Of a DNA stretch of 64,000 nucleotides, positions 11,660 through 21,406 are shown piece after piece. The notes beneath the pieces are model-generated. The model made no database searches. It saw only the letters and a list, made by a program, of their open reading frames with translations, and was not told where the DNA came from. The position numbers and the translations under genes were made by a program. The stretch's first letter is position 1. Every line of letters starts with the position of its first letter. Origin of the DNA: Rhyacophila brunnea (lineage: Eukaryota; Arthropoda; Insecta; Trichoptera; Rhyacophilidae); contig JAGYXB010001793.1 of the NCBI GenBank assembly GCA_022495005.1, positions 2,170,001-2,234,000 of the forward strand, in the 5' to 3' direction.

Positions 11660-12003
11660 TTTAAGAATTCATATTTCACATTGAAATTTGTAGGCACGTA
11701 TATATCAATAATTTAGTTGCTAGGACCACCCCCTTAACAACAAATAATAGTGGATTGGGTTACGGATTTCTTCCGAAATAACTTTTCACACAAAACAGAA
11801 TTAACTGAAAATGAATTCAATTCTACTTAAAGATGGCTAAAAGTATTAAAAGAATGCATTGGCATCGTGTTCTGATATATACTAAAATTTTCAAATATCT
11901 AGCTAGTCGGGAAGTTAGCTAAAAATCGATTGCAAGATTTGTACTGGATGAACAACCACCGGACAAACAAGAATACGAGCTAAGAAAAATGTGGTAAAAT
12001 AGT
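11660..12003 (+). repeat. interspersed repeat family B, copy 2
   Basis: Carries the TTAGTTGCTAGGACCACC, CTACTTAAAGATGGCTAAAA, GCATTGGCATCGTGTTCTG and AATACGAGCTAAGAAAAA blocks in the family order. The first 120 bp of the family are diverged or missing. Confidence 0.65.
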
Positions 12004-12362
12004 TATTTTCAAACCTTGTTTCGACGAAACCATCTTACTTTATTCACTTTAAAACTGAACATCTGAAAAATCCATTACCATAAAAATGCAGGGTTGAAAA
12101 CCCCTTATCTGTACAGCCTCAATAGCTGCTCATTAACTGACAATGGTACACTATTATTAACCAACTCACGGCCAAACTCGCTTGCGTTAATTTCAATAAT
12201 ATATTTATAATAATGACAGGGATTATGAAATGAGTTGCTCATGGTTTTTGACAGCTTTTCTTTAATTATTGTCCATGTATTCTCATTAATTGAAGCATAT
12301 GGACACCACGCGGCGCTTCCAAAAATATCTGTCAAAAGCTATGCCGGAATCCCATAGCTTCA
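12004..12362. other. no recognisable feature
   Basis: The minus-strand open frame at 12105-12335 has no recognisable domain. Nothing else was seen. Confidence 0.35.
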
Positions 12363-12370
12363 CCGTATAC

Positions 12371-12798
12371 CAGTGGAGAAGGGTGGAGGCAGGCTGTTAG
12401 GATTCGACATAAATAGTGCACACTTTTTCAGTGATACTAGTTTGTTTTCGTTGGATTAAGAATACATATTGAAGATGCTGTTGGTTAGTTTTTTTAATAT
12501 TCATTAAGTCCTGCCTACCCAAACCACAATCGATAAAAATATTCTTCTATTTATAAAATATTTAAAATTATGTATGGTTTAACGGTATAATTTATAATAT
12601 ATTACGAATATTTTTTTACTACGAGTATTATCTACTATGGCTTAGATTAGGCAGGGTTTAATTGAATTTTAAAAACTAACAAACACTATGTACACATTAG
12701 AGTCTTAGTTCAAAGAAAACAAATATGTTTGACTGACAACGTTTAGTGTGCACTATTTATATCAGATCTTAACAGCCTACCTCCTCCCTTTGCCAGTG
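12371..12798. mobile_element. hAT MITE, 428 bp, with exact 8-bp target duplication
   Basis: Flanked by CCGTATAC at 12363-12370 and again at 12799-12806. The ends are inverted over about 60 bp: left CAGTGGAGAAGGGTGGAGGC, right complement CACTGGCAAAGGGAGGAGGT, both continuing into AGGCTGTTA and AAATAGTGCACACT. An 8-bp duplication plus a CASTG start is typical of hAT. No transposase is present, so it depends on one elsewhere. A second partial copy lies at 49200-49435. Confidence 0.85.
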
Positions 12799-12984
12799 CC
12801 GTATACACCATATACCTAAATGGTATTTACATCATGTTTAATTACTACGACATACAATATTACATCTTATAATTTCTATTACTTATTGAATAAAAATTCA
12901 AAGTTGTAAAGTTCGAGTCCCTTTTTCTATTACTTAATCTGATTTCTGAGGTTATTCAAAAATGACGTGTTTACAATAATCATC

Positions 12985-13290
12985 ATAATACGCTGGATAG
13001 ACCCCCTAACTCTCTACACTCTTCTCGGTCCCGAGCTCTTCGCTGCTACGTTCGTCCACAGAACTTTCTGAGTGTGTCTATCCAGCGGGTTTAGGGCGTC
13101 TCTGTAGTCGCTTAGTAGTACCACTGTATGGCCGTATTTTTCCACTCGCCGAGATATACCTATGTCCAGCACATCGCGTACTCTTGGGTGCTTTCTAATT
13201 CATTGGTTTATTTCGTGGTCTCTCCGCGTTATGCCCAACATGTACCTTTCCATGCCACGTTGCACTACTCGCAAAATTTGGATATACAAT
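12985..13290 (-). pseudogene. RTE-type LINE 3' end, degraded
   Basis: Same kind of remnant as 6075-6430: read on the minus strand it begins at the right in the GCATGGAAAGGTACATGTTGG (MERYMLG-like) block and ends at the left in ATGATGATT-type sequence. Pieces resembling the WAGH and LxxRWxDE blocks are separated by stops and shifts. Confidence 0.6.
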
Positions 13291-13334
13291 AATAATAATC
13301 TGATATTCTTAAGTGTATCGAATATCAGCCCCGT

Positions 13335-13720
13335 CTACTTTGTAGTCGTTCGTCACTTTTCGTCGGGATCACCATAATATGAAGTTGTTTAGTATTTTAA
13401 TTCGACATGATGTTCTATTACTAAGTTTAATTTTATATGTACATATTTGATTAATAAACACAGAACTATTTTAATGATAGTTTATTGATTCACATTTATT
13501 TTAATTACATGATATTATTATTATGTGTATTTAGTATTTAACAGTTTTACGTCATTATCGGACAAACACAATATACGTGGGACGACTATCAATTGATTAA
13601 GAGATGATTTATGAACTGCCTAATTGGACGATTTGATATCAACTAATCATTATATCTAATACAATGCAATAATAATAATAAGTTTAAGTGCCGACTACTT
13701 GATTGTCGTTTAAGATTGTT
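13335..13720. repeat. interspersed repeat family D, copy 2
   Basis: Diverged copy of 2515-2790: TCACTTTTCGTCGGGATCACC, CAGTTTTACGTCATTATCGG, ACGACTATCAATTGATTAAG and CAACTAATCATTATATCTAA blocks occur in the same order. No inverted ends were noticed. Confidence 0.5.
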
Positions 13721-14186
13721 AGTTCTATTTTATGTAGATAGATGTTACTATAACTTTAACTATACTCATCCGTTTTCAACGTATTATTTAAATCAACACA
13801 ATGTATTATTATCTAATATTTTGTGTTTCGTTTTTACTCGTTAGGCTGCAACGGGTTAAACCGCTTAAGAGGTTTAGTCGATAGCAACTTTTCTGTACGA
13901 GCTTAGAATATTAAATAATATATGGTGTTATCATCAACTTAAGCATGATTTGCTAACTGTCGACTGTCGTTCAAATTAATCCCCAGATTAAAAGAATATC
14001 CTTCGCCCACTAATTATATTTATTATTACATTTATTACATACAACTAAATAACTATAATACAGCTACTAAACATTAATATAGCGTGGAAGAGTCGTTGAT
14101 AGTTTATTGATTTGTCCGATTTGAATGACGCTTTTTTCCATTTCAAAATACACATCTTTTACCAGTTTTTAAATGGACAATTGCAA
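13721..14186. other. no recognisable feature
   Basis: AT-rich spacer preceding the Helitron; nothing supported. Confidence 0.35.
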
Positions 14187-16046
14187 TCTCTATATATATA
14201 AAAATCTCGTGTCACGATGTTTGTGGTCGAACTCCTCCGAAATGGCTCGACCGATTTTTATGAATTATTTTATGTATACTTGTTAGGTATGAGAATAGGT
14301 CAACAAGTATATTTCATACCGCTAGGTGATTAGGGTATCTCTATCCAGAAAATTTTTCTTTTATTTTTTTGACAATTTTTTTTTTGTATTTTTTTCATTA
14401 TTTGGCATAAAAAAATACCTATAACCCCAAATTTTCACCCTCCTACCCCCAACCTCCCATTTTTTAATCGCGATTTTATTATTTTCGTATGAACAAATTT
14501 AACCGTCGTTCGTATTTCAAACAGAACGAAATTATTTATGTTGTTGAATGACAGATGGCGCTACGTCCGAGAAGAATTCAAGAGAAGCGTCGCGTCATTT
14601 TGACATTTCATTCGGTATATCACAACGCAGTGCGTGCAAAATTTTCGATTTATTTTAATTTATCTATTTTTGTGTGCGTGTATTACAGTGCACAATGCCA
14701 GCAAAACGCAAGGGGGGCCATTTGGACCGTCAAACGAATAAAGCAACAAACATGCGAAATAGTAGAGCAGAAAGAACAGACGAACAAATCCAACAAGATA
14801 ACAAAAACGTGCGTGTAAGCATGTTGCAATTGCGTGCATCCCAATCACAAGAGGCACGAGCTGAACGAAATCAACAACGACAATTGAAACGGAGCCAAGC
14901 GCGCCGGTTCGTAGTTAACACACGCAGAGCAAATGGCTGACAACGCCAACAAGTACATCAAACATTTACATCCGCTTTGTTCCTTCGTCTCGCATTCGAG
15001 TACGAGCCAGATATTGAATATTCCGCTCATCCGAAAGTGCTGATTGGTGCTATGGACAAAGAATGTCCCCACTGGCATGCGCTCAAATTCAAACATGAGT
15101 CAGCTGGGATGTGTGTGCAACTAACTACCAGAAATTGAGATACCACCAGAACCATTGAACGGCTTGCTCATCGGCACGGTTCCAGATTCAAACCTGTTTT
15201 TGAAGTCCATTCGCACATTCAATTCATGCTTCCAAATGACTTCGTTCGGAGCAACAGAAATAGTTCACAATACTGCGGCAAATGGACAACAATTCCATTC
15301 TACGTTCAAAATCAAAGGCCAAGTATACCACAAAGTAGGCTCATTGCTGCCAATGCCAAACGAACCACATAAATTTTTACAAATCTACTTCATGGGCGGT
15401 GAGGACATTAATCATGTGGATGCACGTTGCGGTTACAATAGCCTCAATTCGCCTAATACCAGGCGCACCATTGGCGAACTGGACGCCCTGTTGAATGAGC
15501 ACAATGAATTATTGAAATTCTTCAAAGCACACATGCACGAATTGCAAAGTGACAATCACGCTATTGTCATCAATCCTGATAAAACACCAGCTGGAGAGCA
15601 CGTGCGTCGATTCAATGCGACCTGTTGTTGACGACATTGTTGGAATCATGGTTGGCGACCGCACATCGACGCGAGAAATCGTGATTCGAAGAAGAAACAA
15701 TAATCTGGAATTCATCGCTGACACACACCGTTCATACGACGCTCTCCAATATCCGCTAATTTTCTGGAAGGGACAAGACGGATTATGCATAAACATTAAA
15801 TAACGAGATCCTGTCACAGGTAATTCATTCATTATGAACATCATTACTCATTTTGAATTGAGAAAATGAATGGTTGATGTTTTTTTTGTTTTTATCGGCG
15901 GTCATCGTCTACAGCGCTCTATTCCTCTTTCTGTCATATATCCCATCCCCACACACTTACAATACATTTGTTATTTTTTATTTAACAACCAAAATATTCA
16001 CTAGAAATAATTTATATGGCAGAACAACGTTTGACGGGTCAGCTAG
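14187..16046 (+). mobile_element. Helitron, internally deleted (1860 bp)
   Basis: The 5' end TCTCTATATATATAAAAATC then TCGTGTCAC, with the following CGAACTCCTCCGAAA and GGCTCGACCGATTTTTATGA, is the usual start of lepidopteran Helitrons. The 3' end GTTTGACGGGTCAGCTAG closes in CTAG with a following T (host A/T site), as Helitrons require. Rep-side coding sequence lies inside, but the Rep nuclease core and helicase are absent, so the copy cannot move by itself. Confidence 0.85.
14695..15803 (+). pseudogene. Helitron Rep/helicase N-terminal region, frameshifted
   Basis: The start ATG at 14695 opens a basic, Arg/Gln-rich segment (MPAKRKGG..., to TGA at 14938-14940). In other frames it continues with FEYEPDIEYSAHPKVLIGAM and DKECPHWHALKF (zinc-finger-like C-x2-H, about 14998-15105), then the 15155-15631 frame (NGLLIGTVPDSNLF, PNEPHKFLQIYFM), and after a shift near 15610 DRTSTREIVIRR and YDALQYPLIFWKGQDG (about 15650-15800). 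This is the Helitron-like N domain order. At least three shifts or stops break it, and the sequence ends before the HUH Rep domain and helicase, where an intact protein would exceed 1000 residues. Confidence 0.8.
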
Positions 16047-16054
16047 TATTATTA

Positions 16055-16420
16055 TATTAATACTATCGACCGAAGGTACTTGATGGAATTTGAATTTAAA
16101 TTCTAATGAATTTAAGTTTTGTACTATTCCAATTGAGTCGTTTTTTGCGACCCTCTTCAACTATTCATAATTTGTTTATTAGGTATATAAATAGTTCTAT
16201 TTACTTTTTTATCACCTACGATAATGTTTTTACCTACTTATATTGTATTGATTTGTAATATAAGTTAGAGTTATTAATTTTATTCGTTGTTAGTGTATAT
16301 TTGCCTTTTGTTGAGTGTAGGTACATAGAACTTGAAGATGCCGAAATGCGAAACCAGGGTCGCAAAAAACGACTCAAATGGAATAGTACAAAGCTTAAAT
16401 CCATTAGAATTGCAATATTA
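16055..16420. repeat. inverted-repeat element (family H), copy 1
   Basis: Arms at 16088-16153 and 16357-16413 are inverted copies including TTTAAGTTTTGTACTATTCC, GAGTCGTTTTTTGCGACCC and their complements, with about 200 bp between. It starts within 10 bp of the Helitron CTAG end. A second copy at 45700-46680 carries a further insertion; here that site (TTAGTGTATATTTGCC near 16291-16306) is empty. Confidence 0.7.
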
Positions 16421-16439
16421 TTATTTGATTTGACAATGT

Positions 16440-16695
16440 TTTGCAATGAAAAAATGTTTTTACAACTGATATAATGAACATACTTCGTCTTAATTAGATA
16501 AAATACCCATAGCTTAATTGCTTAATCACATTGGCGCAAATCCAATAATTACAGGTCCAAATCCCGTAGGGTTTCGTTTTTTGTTCAAAAAAGATTTTTT
16601 CTAGTAGTATGAGGTTTTCAAATTATATATTTTCAATATAATGAATGTTATATTCTCAAATCATGCGAATTATTCGTTGAATAAAAGAAATAGTT
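16440..16695 (+). repeat. tRNA-like repeat (family A), copy 4
   Basis: Has CATAGCTTAATTGC, CATTGGCGCAAATCC, ACAGGTCCAAATCCCGTAGG (B-box side), the CAAAAAAGATTTTTTCTAGT block and, at the end, GAATTATTCGTTGAATAAAA at about 16668-16687, which marks the family's 3' limit. Confidence 0.65.
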
Positions 16696-17579
16696 TAGTA
16701 ACTGATATAATATTATGTGATAAACAGTCCGTATGTATATTAAATTTAAAACTTGGCTCCGTTGCTTCATATTTTATATAAAATACACAGTACTTCCACT
16801 CTATTAATGTATATTTCTCTATGGGTTCTAGTGGAATAATAGTTTTTCAGTCGACACATTTTCGAGAAATGATATTGATACAATCTCCCTCCCATAGGTT
16901 ATTATTTTTTAGGTAAGGGTAAGTAAGCATTATATAAATACTATTTAACTACCTACATACATACATTTTACAGAAACATTATCAGAGGTAGGACACCTTG
17001 TCCCCGCTTGGGTACAGTACAATATTTGGAAATCATCGAGGGCATATAAATGTATTGTTTGTTCCATTAAAACCTTAAAACATAAAAATTATCCTTTACT
17101 ACACAACAAATTTATAAAACACATTTATCAGAATTTATAAAATAATAAAATATACCTACCTAACGAGGTAACATGTAAATTGTGCGTATCCCATTCATCG
17201 TATCACAGTTCACCGTGAGCCGTTCTACCGGAGATGACCATATAACATTGAGATCAAAAAATGACACGTTGTTCGTGGAGCATTTCAGACAGAAATGTTC
17301 CAATTTTATTAGATTCAATAAAAACGTTAATTTGATAATGATTTATATCAGATATCTGATAATACTATCTTTCATACGAGCACTTACTTGTTATTCGGAC
17401 TACTTTTAAATTATTCAGAATTTTATATAAATATATAGAATGTTATTGTATTTCTAATATACTAACTTACGTAGGTACCTATTTCCCTTGTATTCCAGTG
17501 ATTTTTACTATCTATATATTTGTACATATTTAAATATGAATTTAGTTATTTATTTAAATAGGAAACATTAGTTTCCGAT
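16696..17579. other. no recognisable feature
   Basis: AT-rich region upstream of the transporter gene start. The open frame at 17182-17409 lacks coding character. Confidence 0.35.
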
Positions 17580-17986
17580 ACAACAGTTCGTATAATTTTC
17601 CGGACACGGTAATATCGGTGAGAGCGCACTGCCGCCATGGGCTCCGTATTTTGGCGACCCCTGTTACATTTAATTAATTTCTTTGACTTTGTAAATTCAC
17701 TTTATGATGATTCAATTTCCCCCCTTTCCTAGAACATCCAAAAATACGCTTGAAAAAGTTTTTTTTCATTTTGACTGGCAAGGAAAAATTTAATAAATCC
17801 AAGGTTTATGGCATTTTCTTAATTTATATTTTTCATAAAAACTTTTTAAAAGCAATCTCGTACAATTTCATCAAACCTACTAAAATGCTACGGAATAATT
17901 CAAAAACTTATTTAATATTTGTAATAAAAACATCATCCGGCTAAATTAAAAAGTGCAAAGTGATATAAATTTTAACAATAATAAAA
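17580..17986 (+). promoter_or_regulatory. possible promoter/5' UTR with an upstream ORF
   Basis: A GC-richer patch at about 17598-17660 holds GCCGCCATGGG, a full Kozak-type context, opening a 31-codon frame from 17637 (MGSVFWRPLLHLINFF...) that stops before exon 1. AAAAAGTGCAAAGTG near 17948 and AATAAAA directly before the ATG at 17987 look like ordinary 5' UTR. Whether this patch is transcribed is unknown; inference only. Confidence 0.35.
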
Positions 17987-18181
17987 ATGGATTCTCCGGA
18001 TTCCGCCTGCCTCGGCAGACACTCCTGCCAGCAAGGTTCCTTCGTGGCTGAAGATTCCGGACTGGCGACCAGCGCTGATGCTCAGTCGTGTGAGCTGGAC
18101 TATCAGGAGATTGACTTTCCGGGGTTTGTGGACTCGCCGGGACTTGCAGAAGCTGAGTTCTTTGATGAGGCGATTGAGAAG
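17987..18181 (+). CDS. probable first coding exon, joined to the SLC16-like exon
   Basis: The ATG follows AATAAAA in good context and opens exactly 65 codons (MDSPDSACLGRHSCQQGSFV...EAEFFDEAIEK) up to AAG|GTCATA at 18181/18182. The segment is GC-rich with coding-like third positions, and composition drops to AT-rich at the GT. The donor has C at +3, a weak site. The peptide is acidic, rich in Ser, Asp and Glu, and has no membrane segment or motif I recognise; it would be a cytoplasmic N-tail. The phase-0 end fits the phase-0 start of the exon at 20491, the next coding signal on the same strand; linkage is inferred. If unspliced, the frame ends at about 18232. Confidence 0.6.
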
Positions 18182-18446
18182 GTCATAATACATTTGCTAC
18201 TAGATAATAATATATTAAATCCTTTTTTTTAGTTTTCAGTTACTTATTTTGTTGATTTTAGGTAGGTACAAATCTATCATGTAGTAATAAAAATAAAACT
18301 ACATACAAGTATCCTTAAACACAACATTATGAAAACTTTTGTCATTTTACGTGAAATTAGATTTATTGAAAATATTAATACTGTAGGTACGTAGGTTTTA
18401 TAGTTGGACAAATTTATATTATTCAATACATGGTTATTTCCCAAAG

Positions 18447-19075
18447 ATGTTGAAGATTATTTTCTTGTATAATATAAGTGAAGCCTAAACATATGAAAAT
18501 GAGACAAAAACGGACCTCTTGGAACTCTAATTTCCATACAAACCTCAATAATTATCCTGCTTATTTCCTCTTTCTTCTATAAAAATGGCACTTACGTCGA
18601 ACTGGAACTTGTTACAGTGATTTTTGTATAAAAACCATAGAAGGATTTATCTTTTTTAAGAGGATATTTAATATTTTTATTTTGTTCTCCCAATTGGTCA
18701 AAACGGAAAACTTGGGATACTTTTGTGATACGTCATCATGATCCCATAAAAATCTTTTCTCATCATGAGAATCAACATTTAAATGGTCGTATAAAATATA
18801 TTAATACCATAAAACAGTTTTATTTTAAATGTCTCCGTTCTAAGATTGAAATAAATCAATTTTATAGATATCCATCGATTATATTACAAATGCTTCTTTC
18901 CTATGAAGTAAACTCCTGTTTGTGCCATTTTGTATGCAAGAGAAAAACACAACCATGGTTATCCTGAGGATTAAATTTGTATAAAAATTGGTGCAGTATT
19001 CAAAGAGATCTTTTGTTGCTTCACTTTCATACGTTTAGGCTTCACCTCTATACAAGAAGGTCTTCTTCAACATAT
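18447..19075. repeat. imperfect inverted repeat, about 630 bp
   Basis: GTGAAGCCTAAACATATGAA at about 18478 is matched in inverse orientation at about 19025-19048 (complement GTGAAGCCTAAACGTATGAA), with further matching blocks TGTTGAAGA and CTTCTTGTATA outside. The two plus-strand open frames here (18725-18967, 18977-19216) lie inside and show no family. Possibly an old MITE; boundaries unsure. Confidence 0.45.
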
Positions 19076-19432
19076 TTTTGTCTTATATCAATTTCTCAAA
19101 TTATTCTTTTGTTCAATGTTCACCTAACATTATACCTATATACTCTATTAAGTGATTTTTTTAAAGAAAATCAAATACATTTCAATTATGTAAAAAAATA
19201 TGTTTTAAAGTTATAAATGTTAAGCTTACCTATTCATCAGTTTTAGTCATTTCAATTAGGTTATATTCTGTAGTTTTCAAATTATCACTGTAGAGCTTTA
19301 CAAAACAAACCTAATTAGACAATAAAATACTAAAAGACAAGTGAAATCATTATTTTACATTGACAGCTTCATAAAACAGATATATCTATTTAGATCACCT
19401 CTTTTCTATTACATATACAAAAAATAGCGAGT

Positions 19433-19708
19433 TTAATCACACTGTGCAAAACAACAATTTAAAAATATTTTGTTTATCTCAATACACCACCTCGTTCCAC
19501 GGTATTTTTTTACATGAAACCACTTGGGTATATTAAATAATCCATAAATTTTACTCTGCGATTCACGATTCAAATGAAGCATAGAGATATCTCGTCGAGT
19601 GAGTTCATGTAAACAAAACCATTCCGGCGAGTTAAGTAGCGTTTCCCACTGTGGAAAACTTAAAGCTATTAAAAACTCGTCACTCATATATACAAAACAA
19701 AAGCTCAA
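19433..19708 (-). CDS. orphan open frame, 91 codons, unknown
   Basis: Reads MSFCFVYMSDEFLIALSFPQ..., has mixed residue use with several Trp, Cys and charged residues (WETLLNSPEWFCLHELTRRD, WFHVKKYRGTRWCIE), and is less low-complexity than other chance frames in this window. An internal Met at codon 8 is an alternative start. No domain, signal peptide or membrane segment was recognised. It lies antisense within the putative intron. It may be a transposon-derived fragment, a terminal exon or chance. Confidence 0.25.
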   Translation of the reverse strand: MSFCFVYMSDEFLIALSFPQWETLLNSPEWFCLHELTRRDISMLHLNRESQSKIYGLFNIPKWFHVKKYRGTRWCIEINKIFLNCCFAQCD

Positions 19709-19899
19709 CTAAAATAATTATTTTTATTCAATTTTATTTTTACATCACGATACAAGACATAGTTTACTGTTACAATGGGCATTATTTATAGTTTTTAAAA
19801 CCACATACGGACTAATAACAGAGATCAATGACGGCAACATAAGTGCATCAGTGATCAATTTGAATAATTTGACTTGAAAGCTCAAAATGTGATTGTTAA

Positions 19900-20167
19900 T
19901 TCGGTTCCATGACAAAACAGAACATCATAAAACAGAACGGTGACAAAGCAGAACATGACAAAACATAACAGTGACAAAACAAAACAGCCAAGAGAATTAA
20001 TAATTGAAAAATTTTAAAATATTAAATATTTCGTTTATAAACTTAAGTTTTACAAGTATTTTCCACAAAAATTAATGTTTTATTTTTCTCCTAGCTGTTC
20101 TGTTTTGTCATGTTCTGTCTGTTTTGTCATGTTCTGTTTTGTCACGTTTTGTTTTGTCCGGTTACCG
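19900..20167. repeat. foldback minisatellite of GACAAAACAGAACAT units
   Basis: Left part (19905-19990) has several variants of TGACAAAACAGAACA; right part (20095-20162) has the complement ATGTTCTGTTTTGTC repeated three to four times; about 105 bp separates them. The transcript would form a long interrupted hairpin. CGGTTCC and CGGTTACCG mark possible ends. Confidence 0.7.
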
Positions 20168-20490
20168 TTGTTTCAACATAACTGTTTTTAAAATTTAGTA
20201 AAAGAAATACTACTCTCAACTCATCCATCATATTTAATCTTCAGCATCTCAATTATTGTCCACCTCCGGACTCTAAAACGATACCAAGTGCTTTATAAGT
20301 GCCTTGAGAACGTTCCCTAATCAGTTATGAGCACCTACACAAAACAATAGTAAAATTATATATTTTTTGTCTTTCTTCCTATATTTTCCAATATATGAGA
20401 AATAGGTATAGTATTTACCGAATAGTACTCACCATACAGAGATTATTGTTTTTTTGCTTCACTCCAAAACACAATCGAACTGATGTCCAG

Positions 20491-20734
20491 CGATTACAAA
20501 CACAGGTCCCTCGTGTACCAAGCGCCCCAACCTCGATCCACTCCGCAAGATGCGGCGGGGGCACTATCAAGCAGCATTACTACCCCGAAGGCGGCTGGGG
20601 ATGGGCAGTTTGCGCCTGTGCCGTTGGTGCACACACCATCGCCCAGGGTTTGCACACTGCAGCAGGAATTTGGCTGATCGAAGTCGCCAAGAGGCACCCC
20701 AGGGAAGCAGCGAAAGCGAATATTGTTCGGGCAG
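20491..20734 (+). CDS. SLC16/monocarboxylate-transporter-like exon (N-terminal)
   Basis: Encodes a variable N-tail, then HYYPEGGWGWAVCACAVGAH, TIAQGLHTAAGIWLIEVAKR and HPREAAKANIVRAG. PEGGWGW fits the [D/E]G[G/S][W/F][G/A]W signature at the start of membrane segment 1 of monocarboxylate (SLC16) major-facilitator transporters, which move lactate, pyruvate and similar small acids or related solutes with protons across the plasma membrane. The donor CAG|GTATTG at 20734/20735 leaves phase 1. The acceptor is most likely GTCCAG|CGA (20490/20491), phase 0; CACAG|GTC at 20505/20506 is an equally in-phase alternative. Strong GC rise over its flanks supports an exon. Only about 80 of some 450-700 residues are here, so at least several exons lie further right. 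The substrate cannot be told. Confidence 0.8.
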
Positions 20735-20842
20735 GTATTGGATAATTACGTCTTGTTTTTAAATTATTGGATACGGGCTCAATCCAGCGGCATGCAAAAA
20801 TATTTTTAAGAGCTCACAACCGTTCCTTACAAAAATACTGTT
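20735..20842 (+). other. start of next intron
   Basis: AT-rich sequence after the donor; no further exon of the transporter was recognised anywhere to the right, where repeats dominate. Confidence 0.35.
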
Positions 20843-20904
20843 AACGTAGTCACCATGTGGCGAAGACACTATACTAGACGATTATTTTAAGTGTACATTG
20901 TTAA

Positions 20905-20957
20905 GAAAATTAGTTTTTAATTGCATTTTAATTGCATTTTAATTGCATTTTAATTGC
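20905..20957 (+). repeat. 11-bp tandem repeat TTTTAATTGCA, about 4 copies
   Basis: Four near-exact consecutive copies of TTTTAATTGCA, just left of the LINE insertion within family G. The copy at 40484 lacks it, so it expanded after divergence. Confidence 0.8.
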
Positions 20958-20991
20958 ATCAATAATTTGCAAAAGTAACTAGACTATTATT

Positions 20992-21406
20992 TTTTGCCAG
21001 GAACTTAAAAATATCACACGAACTCACACATATACTAACAGGCCACGGAGCGATGCGAGCTTATCTAAAAAGATTTAAATTGAGGAATGATGACTGTTGT
21101 CCATGTGATGGCAACACATCTCAAACTGTGTGGCATGTCATCAACGACTGCCCTATACTAGAAAGGGAGCGATGGACTCTCAGGACTGGATGTAGACAGC
21201 ATAATTATGAAATTGACCTCCAAAAGCCTCACGAAGTACTAAGCAATAGGACAACTCAAGAACACTACACAAAATATTTAATCCTGGCCATAAAGAAAAT
21301 TAAAGACATAAATGGAGGAACCTAATTAGCTCCAAAGCAATGCAACTAACTCACCCAACCACCTTGTACGAAAAAGCAAGGGCATGGTTATTAATATATT
21401 TTTTTA
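20992..21406 (+). pseudogene. 5'-truncated non-LTR retrotransposon, ORF2 C-terminus
   Basis: An open frame from 20999 to the TAA at 21323-21325 reads NLKISHELTHILTGHGAMRA, YLKRFKLRNDDCCPCDGN and, after TSQTVW, HVINDCPIL. The LTGHG...RF segment and Cys-x-x-Cys...His...Cys knuckle typify the region after reverse transcriptase in I/R1/Jockey-type LINEs. About 80 bp of 3' UTR follows (CACCTTGTACGAAAAAGC), ending T-rich. Flanks AACTAGACTATTATT (20977-20991) and AACTAGACATTATT (21407-21420) look like a target-site duplication. The catalytic domains are absent. Confidence 0.75.

Larger units (their letters stand above)
18182..20490 (+). other. putative intron 1 of the SLC16-like gene
   Basis: AT-rich 2.3 kb between the two coding exons. 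It holds an inverted repeat (about 18465-18540 versus 18965-19060), an orphan minus-strand frame (19433-19708) and a foldback minisatellite (19900-20167), each listed separately. Confidence 0.45.

Noticed and set aside
20483..20677. Alternative frame MSSDYKHRSLVYQAPQ... as the transporter N-terminus
   Set aside because: It reads plausibly but is one base out of frame with PEGGWGW; the frame joined to it without any indel, from 20491 in phase 0, is simpler. A sequencing indel near 20545 cannot be excluded.
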